A program made the position numbers and the translations under genes. 64,000 bases of DNA, taken from Erinaceus europaeus (taxonomy: Eukaryota; Chordata; Mammalia; Eulipotyphla; Erinaceidae). The notes under the pieces are model-generated. The model ran no database searches and was not told the origin of the DNA. It saw only the letters and a list, made by a program, of their open reading frames with translations. The stretch covers positions 76,034,836-76,098,835 of the forward strand of contig NC_080179.1 of the NCBI RefSeq assembly GCF_950295315.1, written 5' to 3'. Each line of letters opens with the position of its first letter. The stretch's first letter is position 1. Positions 47,298-58,165 of the stretch are shown here, one piece after another.

Positions 47298-47329
47298 AAC
47301 ATTTTCTATTAATCTGGCTGGACCTTGAG

Positions 47330-48065
47330 GTTATTTGTGGGGTCTGTTCCTCCAGGTGGCACGCCGTTTTGTCAGCAAACTTGACGGCCTTCTTCATTTG
47401 ATCTCATGAACTCCAGCCGTGCGGCTAATCTGCTCTGTGCTTGTTATAAATCCAGACAAATCCACAGGTCTCACTTGTCAGAATTCACTCAGATCTGTTA
47501 CCAGTAGATGGCACATGGCAGAACTTTATTGTCCAGGATCCATTTTTTCCTTGGCTCAGTTACATACATATCTGCTTTTAAAATGTTCTCTTCAGGAGCG
47601 CCTAGATATGTGGGCATGGTGACTGGGGGAAATGGAATCTTTAAGCACAGCTGTGTCTAAAAGCAGTGTGCTCCTTCCCCAAGAACCAGAAATACAAGGG
47701 CACTCAACTTGTAAGCCAGTATCTAGACTGTGAGGCTTGGAAGCAGGAAAGAGCGGTCAGGAAATTCAGTTCCTGAAGAGTAATGAAAGCAGGGTCTGAG
47801 GGGGGAGTTTCACTCTTGAAAGGGAACAAGAGATCCAGCCAGGGACAGCACCTGGGCCCGTCACTTACACTGTAGCCAGGGTCTGAGCCAACAGCCTGCC
47901 TACCTATCTGGACATGAGCTCTGCTGTGTCCGCAGAACCTCAGCCTTGGAGAGCTGCGTGGAAGCAGTTAGAGAGACGGAAACGTCCCACACAAGATGAA
48001 CCCATAACCAAAATTCTGAAGTACTTCTCACTCCGCCCCCAAAATATATATATAACCCTCAAAAA
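47330..48065. other. Intergenic sequence, nothing recognised
   Basis: Apparently unique sequence with no supported gene. The small open frames here lack homology that I recognise. Confidence 0.6.
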
Positions 48066-48069
48066 TTTA

Positions 48070-48262
48070 GGGACCAGGTGGTGGCGCACCTGGTTGAGCG
48101 CACCCATTACAATGCACAAACACCCAGGTTGGAGCCCCTAGTCCTCACCTGCAGGGGAACAGCTTCACAGTAGAGCAGGGCTGCAGGTGTCTGTCTCCCT
48201 GTCTCCCCCTTCTCTTGATTTCTAACTGTCTCTATCAAATCAAAATAATTTTAAAAAAATAA
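48070..48262 (+). repeat. Family B SINE
   Basis: Head ggaccaggtggtggcgcacc, ggttggagcccctagtcctc, body and tail aattttaaaaaaataaaa. Confidence 0.9.
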
Positions 48263-48294
48263 AAATTTGTTACTTTAAGATATCTTGGTTCTCA

Positions 48295-48636
48295 GGGGCC
48301 GGGCGGTAGCGCAGCGGGTGAAGCGCGCGTGGCGTGAAGCGCAAGGACCAGAGTAAGGATCCCAGTTCGAGCCCTGGTTCCCCACCTGCAGGGGAGTCGC
48401 TTCACAGGTGGTGAAGCAGGTCTGCAGGTGTCTGTCTTTCTCTCCCCCTCTGTCTTCCCCTCCTCTCCATTTCTCTCTGTCCTGTCCAACAACTGTCCAA
48501 CAACGATGACAACAATAATATTAACAGCAACAACGATAGACAACAAAAGGGGAAAAAAATGGCCTCCAGGAGCAGTGGGTTCATAGTGCGGGCACCGAGC
48601 CCCAGCAGTAACCCTGGAGGCAAAACAAAAAGGGGG
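48295..48636 (+). repeat. Full-length family A SINE
   Basis: Head ggggccgggcggtagcgcag, full body, 3' module (cctccaggagcagtgggttc ... aaccctggaggc) and A-rich tail. Imperfect target duplication tatcttggttctcag / tatcttaattctcag. Confidence 0.92.
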
Positions 48637-48867
48637 TATCTTAATTCTCAGTGGCAGACAGGAAAAATATAATCACAGACCATCTTCAAGAGCTATTTAA
48701 TGAGGCAATAAGATGGGGGGTGGGAGGGACTGTGTTCTAGTCTTACTGTCAGATGAGAGAGAATCGTGGGAGTGCTGTGGTGTCTCTTTCTCTGTGTGTC
48801 TCTGAGAAAGCAGCCCAGAGCAGCAAAAATCACATATGTGTGACCCAGGCGCCACAGAAAGAGAACC

Positions 48868-49040
48868 TTGGGAGTAGGGGGTAGTGCGCCCAGTTAAGTG
48901 CACAGAGTACCAAGCGCAAGGGACGGCACAAGGGCCTGGCTTTGAGCCCCTGCTCCCCAGCTGCAGCAAGGCTGCTTCACAGGCAGTAAGGTAGGTCTGC
49001 AGGTGTCTTCTCTTTCTCCTTTTCTGTCTCCCCCTCACTA
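48868..49040 (+). repeat. Family A-like SINE, body truncated
   Basis: ttgggagtagggggtagtgc head, gctttgagcccctgctcccc, ending in tctgtctccccctcac next to an inverted copy. Confidence 0.75.
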
Positions 49041-49041
49041 T

Positions 49042-49367
49042 TTTTTTTTTCCCTCCAGGGTTATCGCTGGGACTCGGTGCCTATACTGTGAATCCACTGC
49101 TAAAGGCCATTTTTTTTCCGCTTTTGTTGCCCTTGTTTATTATTGTTGTTATTGCTGTTGTCGTTGTTGGATAAGACAGAGATAAATGGAGAGAGGAGGG
49201 GAAGACGGAGAGGGGGAGAGAAAGACAGACACCTGCAGGCCTGCTTCACCGCCTGTGAAGTGACTCCCCTGCAGGTGGGGAGCCGGGGGCTCAAACCAGC
49301 ATCCTTACGCTGGTCCTTGTGCTTTGCGCCACGTGCGCTTAACCCGCTGCGCTACCGCCCGACTCCC
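49042..49367 (-). repeat. Family A SINE, antisense
   Basis: Poly-T, cctccagggttatcgctggg, inverted body and inverted head ending gctaccgcccgactccc. It forms a tail-to-tail inverted pair with the preceding copy. Confidence 0.92.
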
Positions 49368-49568
49368 AAGGAGCTCACAGTCTTTTAAAGAACTAGCTGT
49401 TCTGTGAGAAGTGCCAATTAGAGGTTTATGTAACAGGCTATATATAGAAGAAAAAGGTAAGAATTCACACTGTTAAGGGGCCAAGAGAAAAACAAGGTTC
49501 TTAGGACTAAATTTAGGTGGATCATCTACTGATGCAGAGTGTTAACTGGTACCTTGCCTTTTCCTTTG

Positions 49569-49796
49569 AGATTTTTTTTAACTTCTTCCCTTTTGTTGCA
49601 GTTGTTATTGATGTCATTGTTGTTGGATTGGACAGAGAGGGGGAGAGAGAGACAGACACCTGCAGACCTGCTTCACCGCCTGTGAAGCGACTCCCCTGCA
49701 GGTGGGGAGCCGGGGGCTCGAACCGGGATCCTTACACTGGTCCTTGTGCTTTGCGCCACGTGTGCTTAACCCGCTGCGCCGCCGCCCGACTCCCGC
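49569..49796 (-). repeat. Family A SINE, antisense, body shortened
   Basis: Lacks the 3' module. Retains ttcaccgcctgtgaagcgac and a head ending gccgccgcccgactcccg. Confidence 0.9.
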
Positions 49797-49904
49797 TCCT
49801 TTGAAATTTTAGCTGTTCCTCAGCATTATAAATGTTGATTCAGCATTTTGCAAATTGACCCAACTCAACACCTGTTAACATAAACTGAAAGCTAGGATTT
49901 TTTA

Positions 49905-50103
49905 AAAATTTATTTAATTAATTAATTTATTTATTGGATAGAGACAGCCAGAAATCAAGTGGGAAGGGAGGGACAGAGAGACACCTGCAGCCCTGTTTCA
50001 CCACTTGCAAAGCTTTCCCCCTGCAGGTGGGGACCAGGCACTTGAACCTGGGTCCCTGCGCATAGTAACGTTTGCTCAACCAGGTGCACCACCACCCGGC
50101 CCC
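49905..50103 (-). repeat. Family B SINE, antisense
   Basis: Inverted tail (tttatttaattaattaattt), gagacagccagaaatcaagt, cttgaacctgggtccctgcg and head ending gtgcaccaccacccggcccc. Confidence 0.92.
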
Positions 50104-50394
50104 TAAGCCAGGATTTTGGTGTCTCAGGCATGAAAGTTATGGAGGTTTTAAGTGATTTTATTGGGGGGGGGGGGTAATGGCTTATAGTACGGTTGTCACA
50201 TGGATAAAATTTCTCATCTTACCAGGTGTCTGCAAAACACTCTCTTCCCCAACTTAGATATTTTTTCACCATCATCCACCAGGATGCAGAAGTCCTGTCT
50301 CTGTAACGCGCCCCCCCCCACCCCGGCTCCTTTCCCAGAATCCTTTGATTTAGTGTAGAACACCAAATCTAGTCCAAGTTTTACTTTGTTTTCC

Positions 50395-51050
50395 CTTTTC
50401 GTCACTGTTGTTTTAGCTATGAGTGAGCTCATCTGGTGTTTAGCTGCCTTTTTCATTTATCTCACTTAATATGGTTCCTTTAAACTCCATCCAAGATAAG
50501 GTGAAGGAGGTGACTTTTTTTTTGCCTCCAGGGTGATTGCTGGGGCTCAGTGCCAGCGCTATGAATCCACTGCTCCTGGAGGCCATTTTTTTCCACTTTA
50601 TTGGATAGGACAGAGAGAAAAATTGAGAGGGGAGGAGGGAGAAAGACAGACACCTGCAGACCTGCTTCACCGCTTGTGAAGGGACCCCCCTGTAGGTGGG
50701 GAGCCGGGGGCTGGAACCGGGATCCTTGTACAGGTCCTTTGTGCTTCAGAGTAAGTCGCTTAGCCATGTGAGCCACTACCCAGCCTCTTGACTCCATCAT
50801 TATTTACAGGTGAATGCTATTCCATTGCGTACAAATCCCATGACTTGCTCAGCCGCTCACTCATCTGTTGCTGGACACCTGGGTTGCTTCCGGTTTGGTA
50901 CTGTTTACCAGTTGTGCTGCCGCGAGCATAGGATGTCCGCACATGACTTTGGATGGGTGCGTTTGTTGCCTTTGGAGCTTTCGCCAGAAGGGGAGTTGCT
51001 GAGTGTACTGACATCACCATTAGGCTACCCCTGCTCCAGCCCACCCTAGA
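50395..51050 (-). mobile_element. L1 ORF2 3' fragment, antisense, interrupted by a SINE
   Basis: Inverted L1 text on both sides of a SINE (atggttcctttaaactccat before; gggttgcttccggtttggta after). Diverged, non-coding. Confidence 0.75.
50510..50790 (-). repeat. Family A SINE, antisense, inside L1
   Basis: gcctccagggtgattgctgg through a degraded inverted head (gtgagccactacccagcctc). Confidence 0.85.
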
Positions 51051-51059
51051 GCCAGGACT

Positions 51060-51560
51060 TGATTTTTTTTAAATCTGTTGAGGTTGTTTCTGAAGCTCAG
51101 CATTGTTACCTTGGAGTGCACGAACCCCCTCCTGAGCCTTCCTAAGTTTACAGATGTTGTAGGACCTGGGAAAGGAGGCGTGTCCCTCCAGTCATTCCAA
51201 CCCGACTTCCTCATAGCTGCTGTTTAAAATGCCTGGCCTGGGAAGTGCGGGCCCTGGGTCGGGGCTCATCACAGGCACCCCTGCCCAGCCTCTCCTCGCC
51301 GCCAGCCTTCTCACCAAAGGAACGCAGGCAGCGCCCTGGGATGGACAAGGCTGTCCGCTCTTCTGCCTTCTTCCCTAGGACCCTGACATCTTTATGGCCT
51401 CCTTCTCTTCTGCCAGTGGTAAGTACAGCAAACCGTTCAAACACTGGCCAGGTCGCTCTGAAAAGCTCTTTCTGGTGGTGGTTTCACAGGGTCGCGGTCT
51501 ATCAGTTTTTAGCCAGCATCTTGACTTCAGACGCCTTTCAAGTCAACTTAAAATGATACT
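51060..51560. other. GC-richer unique intergenic stretch
   Basis: Unique-looking sequence. A 40-bp segment (51379-51418) has an AG in front and gtaagt after it, but no supported reading or transcript context. No gene called. Confidence 0.45.
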
Positions 51561-51565
51561 CGTGA

Positions 51566-51624
51566 GGGCAGGGCAGGGCAGGGCAGGGCAGGGCAGGGCA
51601 GGGCAGGGCAGGGCAGGGCAGGGA
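51566..51624. repeat. (GGGCA)n pentanucleotide repeat
   Basis: About 11 copies of GGGCA, almost perfect. Confidence 0.95.
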
Positions 51625-51769
51625 GCGGCAGGCTTGAGGACCCAGGTGCATGACAGCAGCAAAGGAGCTAGTTTGGGGGTGAGAGTGTTTTGCAGACACC
51701 TGTGAGTGAGATGAGGAAATACACCCATGTGTCAACAAACCTTTAGCCCCCACCCTATAAACTAATAAA

Positions 51770-52040
51770 TGTGATGGCCATGGATTCAGACAGTGGTACA
51801 CATCATAAAGAACAAGCGTTCCTGTGCAGGAGGATCTGGGTTCAAGCCCCAGGCCCCACCTGTAGGAGGGAGACTTCACAAGCGGTGGAGCACTGTTGTA
51901 GGCCTCTCCACCCCCCCTTATTTCTTTTTCTCATCCCCCCTAGCAAAAGGAAAAAAAAATAGCCACTAAGTACAGTGGAGCTGTGCAGGCTCTGAGCCTC
52001 AGTGATAACCCTGGCAAAAAAAAAAAAAGCCGGGAGTCGG
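51770..52040 (+). repeat. Degraded family B SINE with 3' module
   Basis: agacagtggtacacatcata head-like, ggttcaagccccaggcccca, then a short 3' module (gtacagtggagctgtgcagg ... ataaccctggc) and poly-A. Confidence 0.65.
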
Positions 52041-52144
52041 GCGATAACCCTGGAAGCAAATAAATAAGTAAATAAACTCTCCTATCGTATATCTGCCTGG
52101 TTGTAGATTGGGGCAGTGGGGGCAGGTATGAGAGTGGGCACATA

Positions 52145-52428
52145 GGAGTCGGGCGGTAGCTCAGGGTTAAGGGCACATGGGGCAAAGCTCAAGGACCAGC
52201 GAAAAGATCCTGGATCGAGCCCCGGCTCCCCACCTCCAGGGGAGTCGCTTCACAGGCGGTGAAGCAAGTCTGCAGGTGTCTGTCTTTCTCTCCCCCTCTC
52301 TGTCTTCCCCTCTTCTCTCCATTCCTCTCTGTCCTATCTAACAATGACGACATCAACAACAATAATGACTATAACAATAAAACAACAAGGGCAACAAAAG
52401 GGAATAAATATATATTTTAAAAAATTAA
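52145..52428 (+). repeat. Family A SINE
   Basis: Head taggagtcgggcggtagctc with an arm deletion, ggatcgagccccggctcccc, body, A-rich tail. Confidence 0.9.
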
Positions 52429-52456
52429 AAGTCTTTCCAGTAAGAATGAGCTTTAT

Positions 52457-52760
52457 GGGAGTCGGGCGGTAGCGCAGTGGGTTAAGTGCACGTGGTGCGA
52501 AGTGCAGGGACCAGCATAAGGATCCTGGTTCAAGCCCCTGGTTCCCCACCTGCAGGGGGGTCACTTCACAGGTGGTGAAGCAGGTCTGCAGGTGTCTGTC
52601 TTTCTCTCCCCCACTCTCTTGTCTTCCCCTCCTCTCTCCATTTCTCTCTGTCCTATCTAACGACAACAATATCAATAACAACAACAATAACTACAACAAC
52701 AATAAAAACAAGGGCTACAAAAGGGAAAATAAATAAAATTTCAAAAATTAAAAAAAAAAA
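52457..52760 (+). repeat. Family A SINE
   Basis: Head gggagtcgggcggtagcgca, ggttcaagcccctggttccc, body, long A-rich tail. The flanks gaatgagctttat (52445 and 52764) form the target duplication. Confidence 0.92.
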
Positions 52761-52921
52761 AATGAATGAGCTTTATTTCCAGAGGAAAGGTAGCCCAGAG
52801 AAGCAGCACAAGACTGAAGAGTTGATATCAATTGTTTACTGCACCATTGCCACAGGTCCCAGTTTATAAAAGATCACAGCCAGAGGCCTCGTCTACAACA
52901 GGAGACCCACATTCATGTCAC

Positions 52922-53275
52922 AGTGTGTGTGTGTGTGTGTGTGTCAGTGTGTGTATTTGTGTGTGTGTGTTTGTGTGTATCTTTGTGTGAGTGTGTGTGT
53001 GTGTATGTTGGTGTGAGTGTGTGTGTATTTGTGTGTGTGTTGTGTGTGTGAGTGGGTGTGTGTCTGAGTGTGTGTGAGTGAGTGTGTGTATTTGTGTGTG
53101 TATTGTGTGTGTGTGTATTTGTGTGTATTGTGTGTGTGTGTGAGTGTGTGTGTGTGAGTGTGTGTGTGTGTGTAAGTGTGTGTGTGTGTGTGTGAGTGTG
53201 TGTGTGTGTGTTTGTGTGAGTGTGTGTGTGTGTGTTTGTGTGAGTGAGTGTGTGTGTGAGTGTGTGTGTGTGTGG
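52922..53275. repeat. Imperfect TG-rich satellite
   Basis: About 350 bp of (TG)n interrupted by TTTG, GAG and ATTG units in a quasi-periodic pattern. The His/Thr-rich frame on the other strand is an artefact. Confidence 0.95.
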
Positions 53276-53345
53276 CGATGGCAGTTCTGCGGCCATCCCC
53301 TCGCTCCCTGTGCTGGTGGAAGAGTGGTCTCCTTCAGTCCCTCGA

Positions 53346-53432
53346 GTCCCGGGGGCTCGAACCGGGATCCTTAAGCCAGTCCTTGTGCTTTGCGCCACCT
53401 ATGCTTAACCCACTGCGCCACCGCCTAACCCC
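53346..53432 (-). repeat. Family A SINE head fragment, antisense
   Basis: cgggggctcgaaccgggatc to ccactgcgccaccgcctaac. Only the inverted head remains. The TG satellite and unique sequence replace the rest. Confidence 0.85.
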
Positions 53433-53494
53433 TCTTTCTTTCTTTCTTCCTTTCTTTCTGTCTGTCTGTCTGTCTTTCTTTCTGTCTTTTTACC

Positions 53495-53812
53495 TTCAGG
53501 GTTATCGTTGGGGCTCAGTGCCCTACACACTCCACTGCTCCTGAAGGCCATTCTTGCCATTTTGTTGCCCTTGTTTTATTGTTGCAGTTATTATTGTTGT
53601 TGCTGTTGTTGGATAGGACAGAGAGAAATGGAGAGAGGAGGGGAAGACAGAGAGGGGGAGAGAAAGACAGACACCTGCAGACCTGCTTCACCGCCTGGGA
53701 AGCGACTCCCCTGCAGGTGGGGAGCCGGGGGCTCGAACCGGGATCCTCATGCCGGTCCCTGCGCTTCGCTCCACAAGTGCTTAACCCGCTGTGCTACTGC
53801 AGGGCTCCCAAT
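53495..53812 (-). repeat. Family A SINE, antisense
   Basis: A (TTTC/TGTC)n tail at about 53433-53490, then cttcagggttatcgttgggg, body and inverted head. Confidence 0.92.
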
Positions 53813-53825
53813 GGTAGCTTCTTTT

Positions 53826-54106
53826 TTTAAAAATTTTTTATTTAAGAAAGGAGACAACAAAACCATAGGATAAGAGAGGCACAACTCCACACAGTTCCCA
53901 CCACCAGAACTCCGCATCCCACCCCCTCCCCTGATAGCTTTCCCATTCTCTATCCCTCTGGGAGCATGGACCCAGGGTCACTGTGGGTGCAGACGGTGGA
54001 AGGTCTGGCTTCTGTAGCTGCTTCCCCGCTGAACATGGATGTTGACTGGTCGGTCCATACTCCCAGCCTGCCTCTCTCTTTCCCTAGTAGGGTGGGTCTC
54101 TGGGGA
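53826..54106 (-). mobile_element. L1 3'-terminal insertion, antisense, with target duplication
   Basis: 281 bp containing only the L1 3' terminus (inverted). Target agcttctttt is duplicated at 53816-53825 and 54107-54116. Confidence 0.9.
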
Positions 54107-54199
54107 AGCTTCTTTTCACACAGAAGCTTTATAGTTTTGTGTAGTTAACTGAAAAAAGTACTTGATCAAAATGCTCTAAGGAAGAGGCATGTCATACTG

Positions 54200-54320
54200 C
54201 CCAGGAGGTATCATGATGGGTAAAGTGTTGGACTCTCAAATGTAAGATCCAACTCAGGTTTGGTCCCTGGCACTGAACGTGCCAGAGTGATACTCTCAGT
54301 TCTTAAATAAATAAATCAAG
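54200..54320 (+). repeat. Family C SINE, degraded
   Basis: gcccaggaggtatcatgatg head, ctcaggtttggtccctggca, cgtgccagagtgatactctc, aaataaataaat tail. Confidence 0.7.
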
Positions 54321-54424
54321 AAATCTGCTAAAAGATGGGTTGTGTTACTTGAAAGGTGAGATTGCATTTCTAAATATAGACAGTGAAATACCTAAGGAAC
54401 TGCTTTAAATATGGAGGTCTTGGG

Positions 54425-54645
54425 GGGCCATGTGGTGCAGCTGATAGAATGCATGTTTCAATGTTCGGTGATGTGGGTTCAAGCCCCTAGTTCTCACCTG
54501 CAAGGGAGAAAAAAACCATAAGTGGTGACTCAGAGCAACAGGTCTCTCTCTATCTCTCCCTTCTCAATCCCCCCTTCCCTCTCAATTTTCTTCTGACACC
54601 AGTAAAACATTAATAAAAGATCAAAAGCAAAATAAATAAATTCTG
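54425..54645 (+). repeat. Family B SINE, degraded
   Basis: gggccatgtggtgcagctga head, ggttcaagcccctagttctc, body and an aaaataaataaa tail. Confidence 0.75.
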
Positions 54646-54941
54646 AGTGTTACTTTTGCATCAAAGTTATGTTAGAAGCCAAAAGCCGCGTGCAATTTTT
54701 CCATTTCACCGCTAGATGGCGGACTTAGCTCTCCACTAAGGGCATTTTTTCTAGACTGTCTCCTTTGCCAGAACCCTACTGCCAAGCCCTGCAGTGGATG
54801 CCCTTAATACTCAGGTAATATAATGGGAGTTCGACAAGAACCGAGGAACTTCTAGTTCAGGGCAAGACACCGATGTGGAAATACAGTTGAGACGTTCTAT
54901 GGAAACTTAAAAGAAAGAATAACTTCAAAAAGTTAACAAAT

Positions 54942-55205
54942 GGGGAGTCGGGCGGTGGCGCAGCGGGTTAAGCGCATGTAGCACTAAGCGCAGGGACCGG
55001 CATAAGGATCCCGGTTCGAGCCCCCGGCTCCTCACCTGCAGGGGAGTCGCTTCACAGGCGGTAAAGCAGGTCTGCAGGTGTCTGTCTTTCTCTCCCCCTC
55101 TCTGTCTGCCCCTCCTCTCTCCATTTCTCTCTGTCCTATCCAACAACGATGACAACAATAACTACAACAACAAAAAAATAAAGGGCAACAAAAGGGGGAT
55201 AAAAG
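54942..55205 (+). repeat. Family A SINE
   Basis: Very well preserved head (ggggagtcgggcggtggcgc) and B-box, followed closely by an inverted copy. Confidence 0.93.
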
Positions 55206-55209
55206 AAAA

Positions 55210-55561
55210 TTATTATTATTTTTTTGCCTCCAGGGTTATTTCTGGGGCTCAGTGCCTGCACCATGAATCTACTGCTCCTGGGAGCCATTCCCCCCCTTTT
55301 GTTGCCCTTGTTGTTGTAGCCTTGTTGTGATCATTATTGTTATTGTTGATGTCATTCATTGTTGGACAGGACAGAAAAATGGAGAGAGGAGGGGAAGACA
55401 GAGAGGGGGAGAGAAAGACAGACACCTGCAGACCTGCTTCACCGCCTGTGAAGCGACTCCCCTGCAGGTGGGGAGCCGGGGGCTTGAACCGGGATCCTTA
55501 TGCCGGTCCTTGTGCTTTGTGCCACCTGCGCTTAATCCGCTGCACTATCGCCCGACCCCCT
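55210..55561 (-). repeat. Family A SINE, antisense, full length
   Basis: attattattttttt tail, gcctccagggttatttctgg, body, head ending ctatcgcccgaccccc. It pairs tail-to-tail with the previous copy. Confidence 0.93.
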
Positions 55562-55591
55562 TAGAATTTTTTTCTTAAAAAATCAAAGTCA

Positions 55592-55795
55592 GGGGCCGGG
55601 TGGTGGCACACCTGGTTGAGCAACATGTCACAGTGCAGAATGACCCGGGTTCGAGCCCCTGCCCCCCACCTGCAGGGGGAAAGCTTTGCGAGTGGTGAAA
55701 CAGGGCTGTAGGTGTCTCTCTGTCTATCTCCTCCTTCCCTCTCGATTTCTGGCTGTTTCTATCCAATAAGTAAAGATAATAATTTTTTTTTTTAA
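55592..55795 (+). repeat. Family B SINE
   Basis: Head ggggccgggtggtggcacac, ggttcgagcccctgcccccc, ctcgatttctggctgtttct, aataagtaaagataataa tail. Confidence 0.93.
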
Positions 55796-55805
55796 ATCAA
55801 AGTCA

Positions 55806-55962
55806 GTGGTCCAGGAGGTGGCGCAGTGGATAAAGCACAGGACTCTCAGGCATGAGGTCCTGAGTTCAATCCCTGGCAGCACATGTACCAAAGTGATATC
55901 TGGCTCTCTCTCTCTCTCCCCCTCCTATGTTTCTCATTAATAAATAAAATTTAAAAAAAAAA
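55806..55962 (+). repeat. Family C SINE
   Basis: Head gtggtccaggaggtggcgca, gagttcaatccctggcagca, cattaataaataaaattt tail. The flanking caaagtcag / caacgtcag copies suggest a target duplication. Confidence 0.92.
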
Positions 55963-56007
55963 ATCAACGTCAGACCAAGAAACACAAACCACTGTAATAA
56001 TTTAGAC

Positions 56008-56272
56008 TCGGGTCAGGAGGTAGCGCACATGGTATGAAGCGCACAGACCCATGCAAGGATCCCGGTTTGATCCCCCGGCTCCCCACCTGCAGGGGGGTTG
56101 CTTCACATGTGCTGAAGCAGGTCTGCAGGCGTCGTTCTCTCTCCCTCTCTATTTCCTTTTCTCACAATTTCTCTGTCCAGTTCAAAAAATAAAATAATAA
56201 TAATAATGACCACAGGAGCAGTGGATTCATAATGCAGACACTGAGCTCAGTGATAACCCTGGAGGAAGAAAA
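56008..56272 (+). repeat. Family A-like SINE with 3' module
   Basis: gactcgggtcaggaggtagc head, ggtttgatcccccggctccc, body, 'ccacaggagcagtggattca ... ataaccctggagg' module. Confidence 0.85.
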
Positions 56273-56274
56273 AA

Positions 56275-57000
56275 ACAAAACTCGGGAAATGAAGGTAGTT
56301 AGTGGACTTGGAGGAGGTGAAGGGAATGAGAAACGAGGGGGTGTTCACCTGATGAAGAGCCCCAGAAAGCTGGACAGACCGTCTGTCTCCTCAGGAAGCT
56401 GGAGCCCCAGAGAAACAAGGCAGCCCCTGTCAGAGAAGCGTGCTCTGACTCCTGTGTCCCCACTCCCAGAACCAGCTGCTGCCGCCGCCGAGACCCAGTG
56501 GCTGATGCCAAGCAGGGCCTGTTGTCAGTGGGATGTTTATGGTGGGTGGGAGGAGAGGTGGGGCTGGCGGGCAGGAAAGCACCCAAGGCCAGCAGGTCAG
56601 CAGGTCAGGGTCTGTCCGTCTGTCCGAATGGCTTCTGTGTGAGCTACAACAGGGCTTGGGTCTGGTGTGTTTTGCTCTGAGCTTCCAAACATTTTCTTTT
56701 AGTCTCTAGCTGATCTGCAGCGAGAGCTAAGTTTAGAATTCTAGTGTAAACCATAGGCTCAAGGAGGCTAGCTCAGAGCCATTTCCTGTCACAGGACTAA
56801 GCAGTAGAATTCCTTCCTGGCCTGGGAGGAGGAAAGTGGAGAAAAGGGGCTGAGGAGGGCAGCGTTCTCCAAGGTGGAGCCTGGTGAGTGGGGGAAGGCA
56901 GAGTGCCGGGATTTGAGGTGGACTAGGGAAATAACTCACTGCACTGTCAGCTGCTTCCCGTGTCAGGGAGACCCAGGTTTGAGCCTGGCCCCATGACATT
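56275..57000. other. Unique intergenic stretch
   Basis: GC-moderate unique sequence. A 136-codon open frame (56232-56642) starts in the preceding SINE and has no recognised domain. No gene called. Confidence 0.5.
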
Positions 57001-57009
57001 TCGGGGAAG

Positions 57010-57138
57010 AAGCTTTAGTGCTGTGCTCTCTTTGATTCTCTCTGTTTCTCTGTTGAAGAAGGAAGGAAGGGAGGAACGGAGGGAAGGAGAAAAAAGAAGG
57101 AAATAGAAGAGATAGAAAAGAAAAGAAAAGAAAAGAAA
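57010..57138. repeat. GAA/GGAA purine-rich tract
   Basis: aaggaaggaagggaggaacg through repeated gaaaagaaaa. Likely the tail of an old SINE to its left (cctgtttgagcctgg-like head near 56960). Confidence 0.8.
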
Positions 57139-57325
57139 GGGCCAGGTGGTGGCACAGCTGGTTAAGCTCTCACATTACAGTGAGCGAGGACCTAGTTCAA
57201 GCCCCTGGACTCTATCTGTAGTAGGGAAACTTCACAATGGGTGAAGCAGGGCTACAGGTCTCTCTCTTTCTCTCCTTTCCCCTCTCAATTATTCTTTATC
57301 TCTATCCAATAATAAATAAAAAAGA
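57139..57325 (+). repeat. Family B SINE
   Basis: gggccaggtggtggcacagc head, agttcaagcccctggactct, tctatccaataataaataaa tail. Confidence 0.88.
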
Positions 57326-57365
57326 AGAAGAAGAAAGAGAAAAAAAGGAAAGAAACTCAAGCTTG

Positions 57366-57550
57366 GGGACTGGAAGGTAGCTCGCTCTGTAGATTGCACA
57401 CTTTCCTGTGCGTGAAGATCTAGGTTCAAGCCCCCAGTCATCACACGGGAGTATCTTCAGGGGGAAGCTTGAAGAGCAGCAAGCAGTGCTGAGACCTCAC
57501 TGCACCACACTTATGGTGTGTGTACTCTTCTCGTTTTCCCTGAAGAAATC
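57366..57550 (+). repeat. tRNA-derived SINE, degraded
   Basis: ggggactggaaggtagctcg head, ggttcaagcccccagtcatc. Body unlike families A-D. Confidence 0.6.
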
Positions 57551-57694
57551 GCTGCCTTTTGTATGTTTGGTGGCTCTTAAATTTCCTTCTCACGGCAATT
57601 CTAGGGTTATGGGACAAGATCCAGAGGCCTTGTAACCTCCAAGTGTGGGGTGCACCACCCTAAGAGGGGGTAGAACCTGAACTGGAATTGGCGT

Positions 57695-57875
57695 AGTGCA
57701 CCAAAGTAAAAGACTCTGGGGTGGGTGGGTGGGGAGAATACAGGTCCAAGAAGCATGACAGAGGACCTAGTGGGGGTTGTATTGTTATGTGGAAGACTGA
57801 GAAATGTTATGCATGTACAAACTATTGTATTTACTGTCAAATGTAAATAACATTAATCCCCTAATAAAGGCAAAA
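57695..57875 (+). mobile_element. Short LINE-like 3'-end insertion
   Basis: Shares aaaagactctggggtgggtg, gaggacctagtggggg and ccctaataaaggc with 7964-8134. Same unidentified terminal family. Confidence 0.65.
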
Positions 57876-58009
57876 AAAAAGAGCTGGTTGATAAGTAATA
57901 TGGTTAAAAAATTAATCACGGCTGCCTCTTTTCTTGGGAATGTAGCTTGGAAAAACTTCCTGAGTTTTAGCAGGAATGGAAAGTTAGAGCCTTCCATGTT
58001 GCAGATGCT

Positions 58010-58165
58010 CTATGATTCCATCCTGACCTCCTGGCCAGATGACCGCCACTTTCCAGAGCCCTACCCCACTAGGGAAAGAGAGAAATAGGCTGGGGGTGTG
58101 GATCCACCTGCTGACGTCCATGTCCAGTAGAGAAGCGATTACTGAAGCCAGAGCCACTTCACCCT
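58010..58165 (+). mobile_element. L1 3' UTR fragment, sense
   Basis: ctaccccactagggaaagag and aataggctgggggtgtggat match the 33740-33830 segment of the long sense copy. Confidence 0.7.

Larger units (their letters stand above)
44378..47320 (+). other. RFX7: RFX7 3' UTR (predicted)
   Basis: About 2.9 kb of AT-rich sequence with almost no interspersed repeats, in sharp contrast to both sides, which fits a transcribed, constrained 3' UTR. Notable tracts: poly-C at 44621-44630, an AATAAA at 45925-45930 that could serve a shorter form, TTTG/TTG-rich sequence at about 46700-46745, and a (TG)n at 47006-47054. The end is placed after the ATTAAA at 47292. The exact cleavage site is inferred. Confidence 0.75.

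Noticed and set aside
51379..51418. Exon-like 40-bp segment with flanking AG and gtaagt
   Set aside because: No homology to NEDD4 or any protein that I recognise, and short AG...GT pairs occur by chance. Transcript data would be needed.
52913..53398. 161-codon His/Thr-rich antisense frame
   Set aside because: Direct reading of the TG/CA satellite.
56232..56642. 136-codon open frame in the intergenic region
   Set aside because: Starts within a SINE 3' module, has no recognisable domain and no splice or promoter context.
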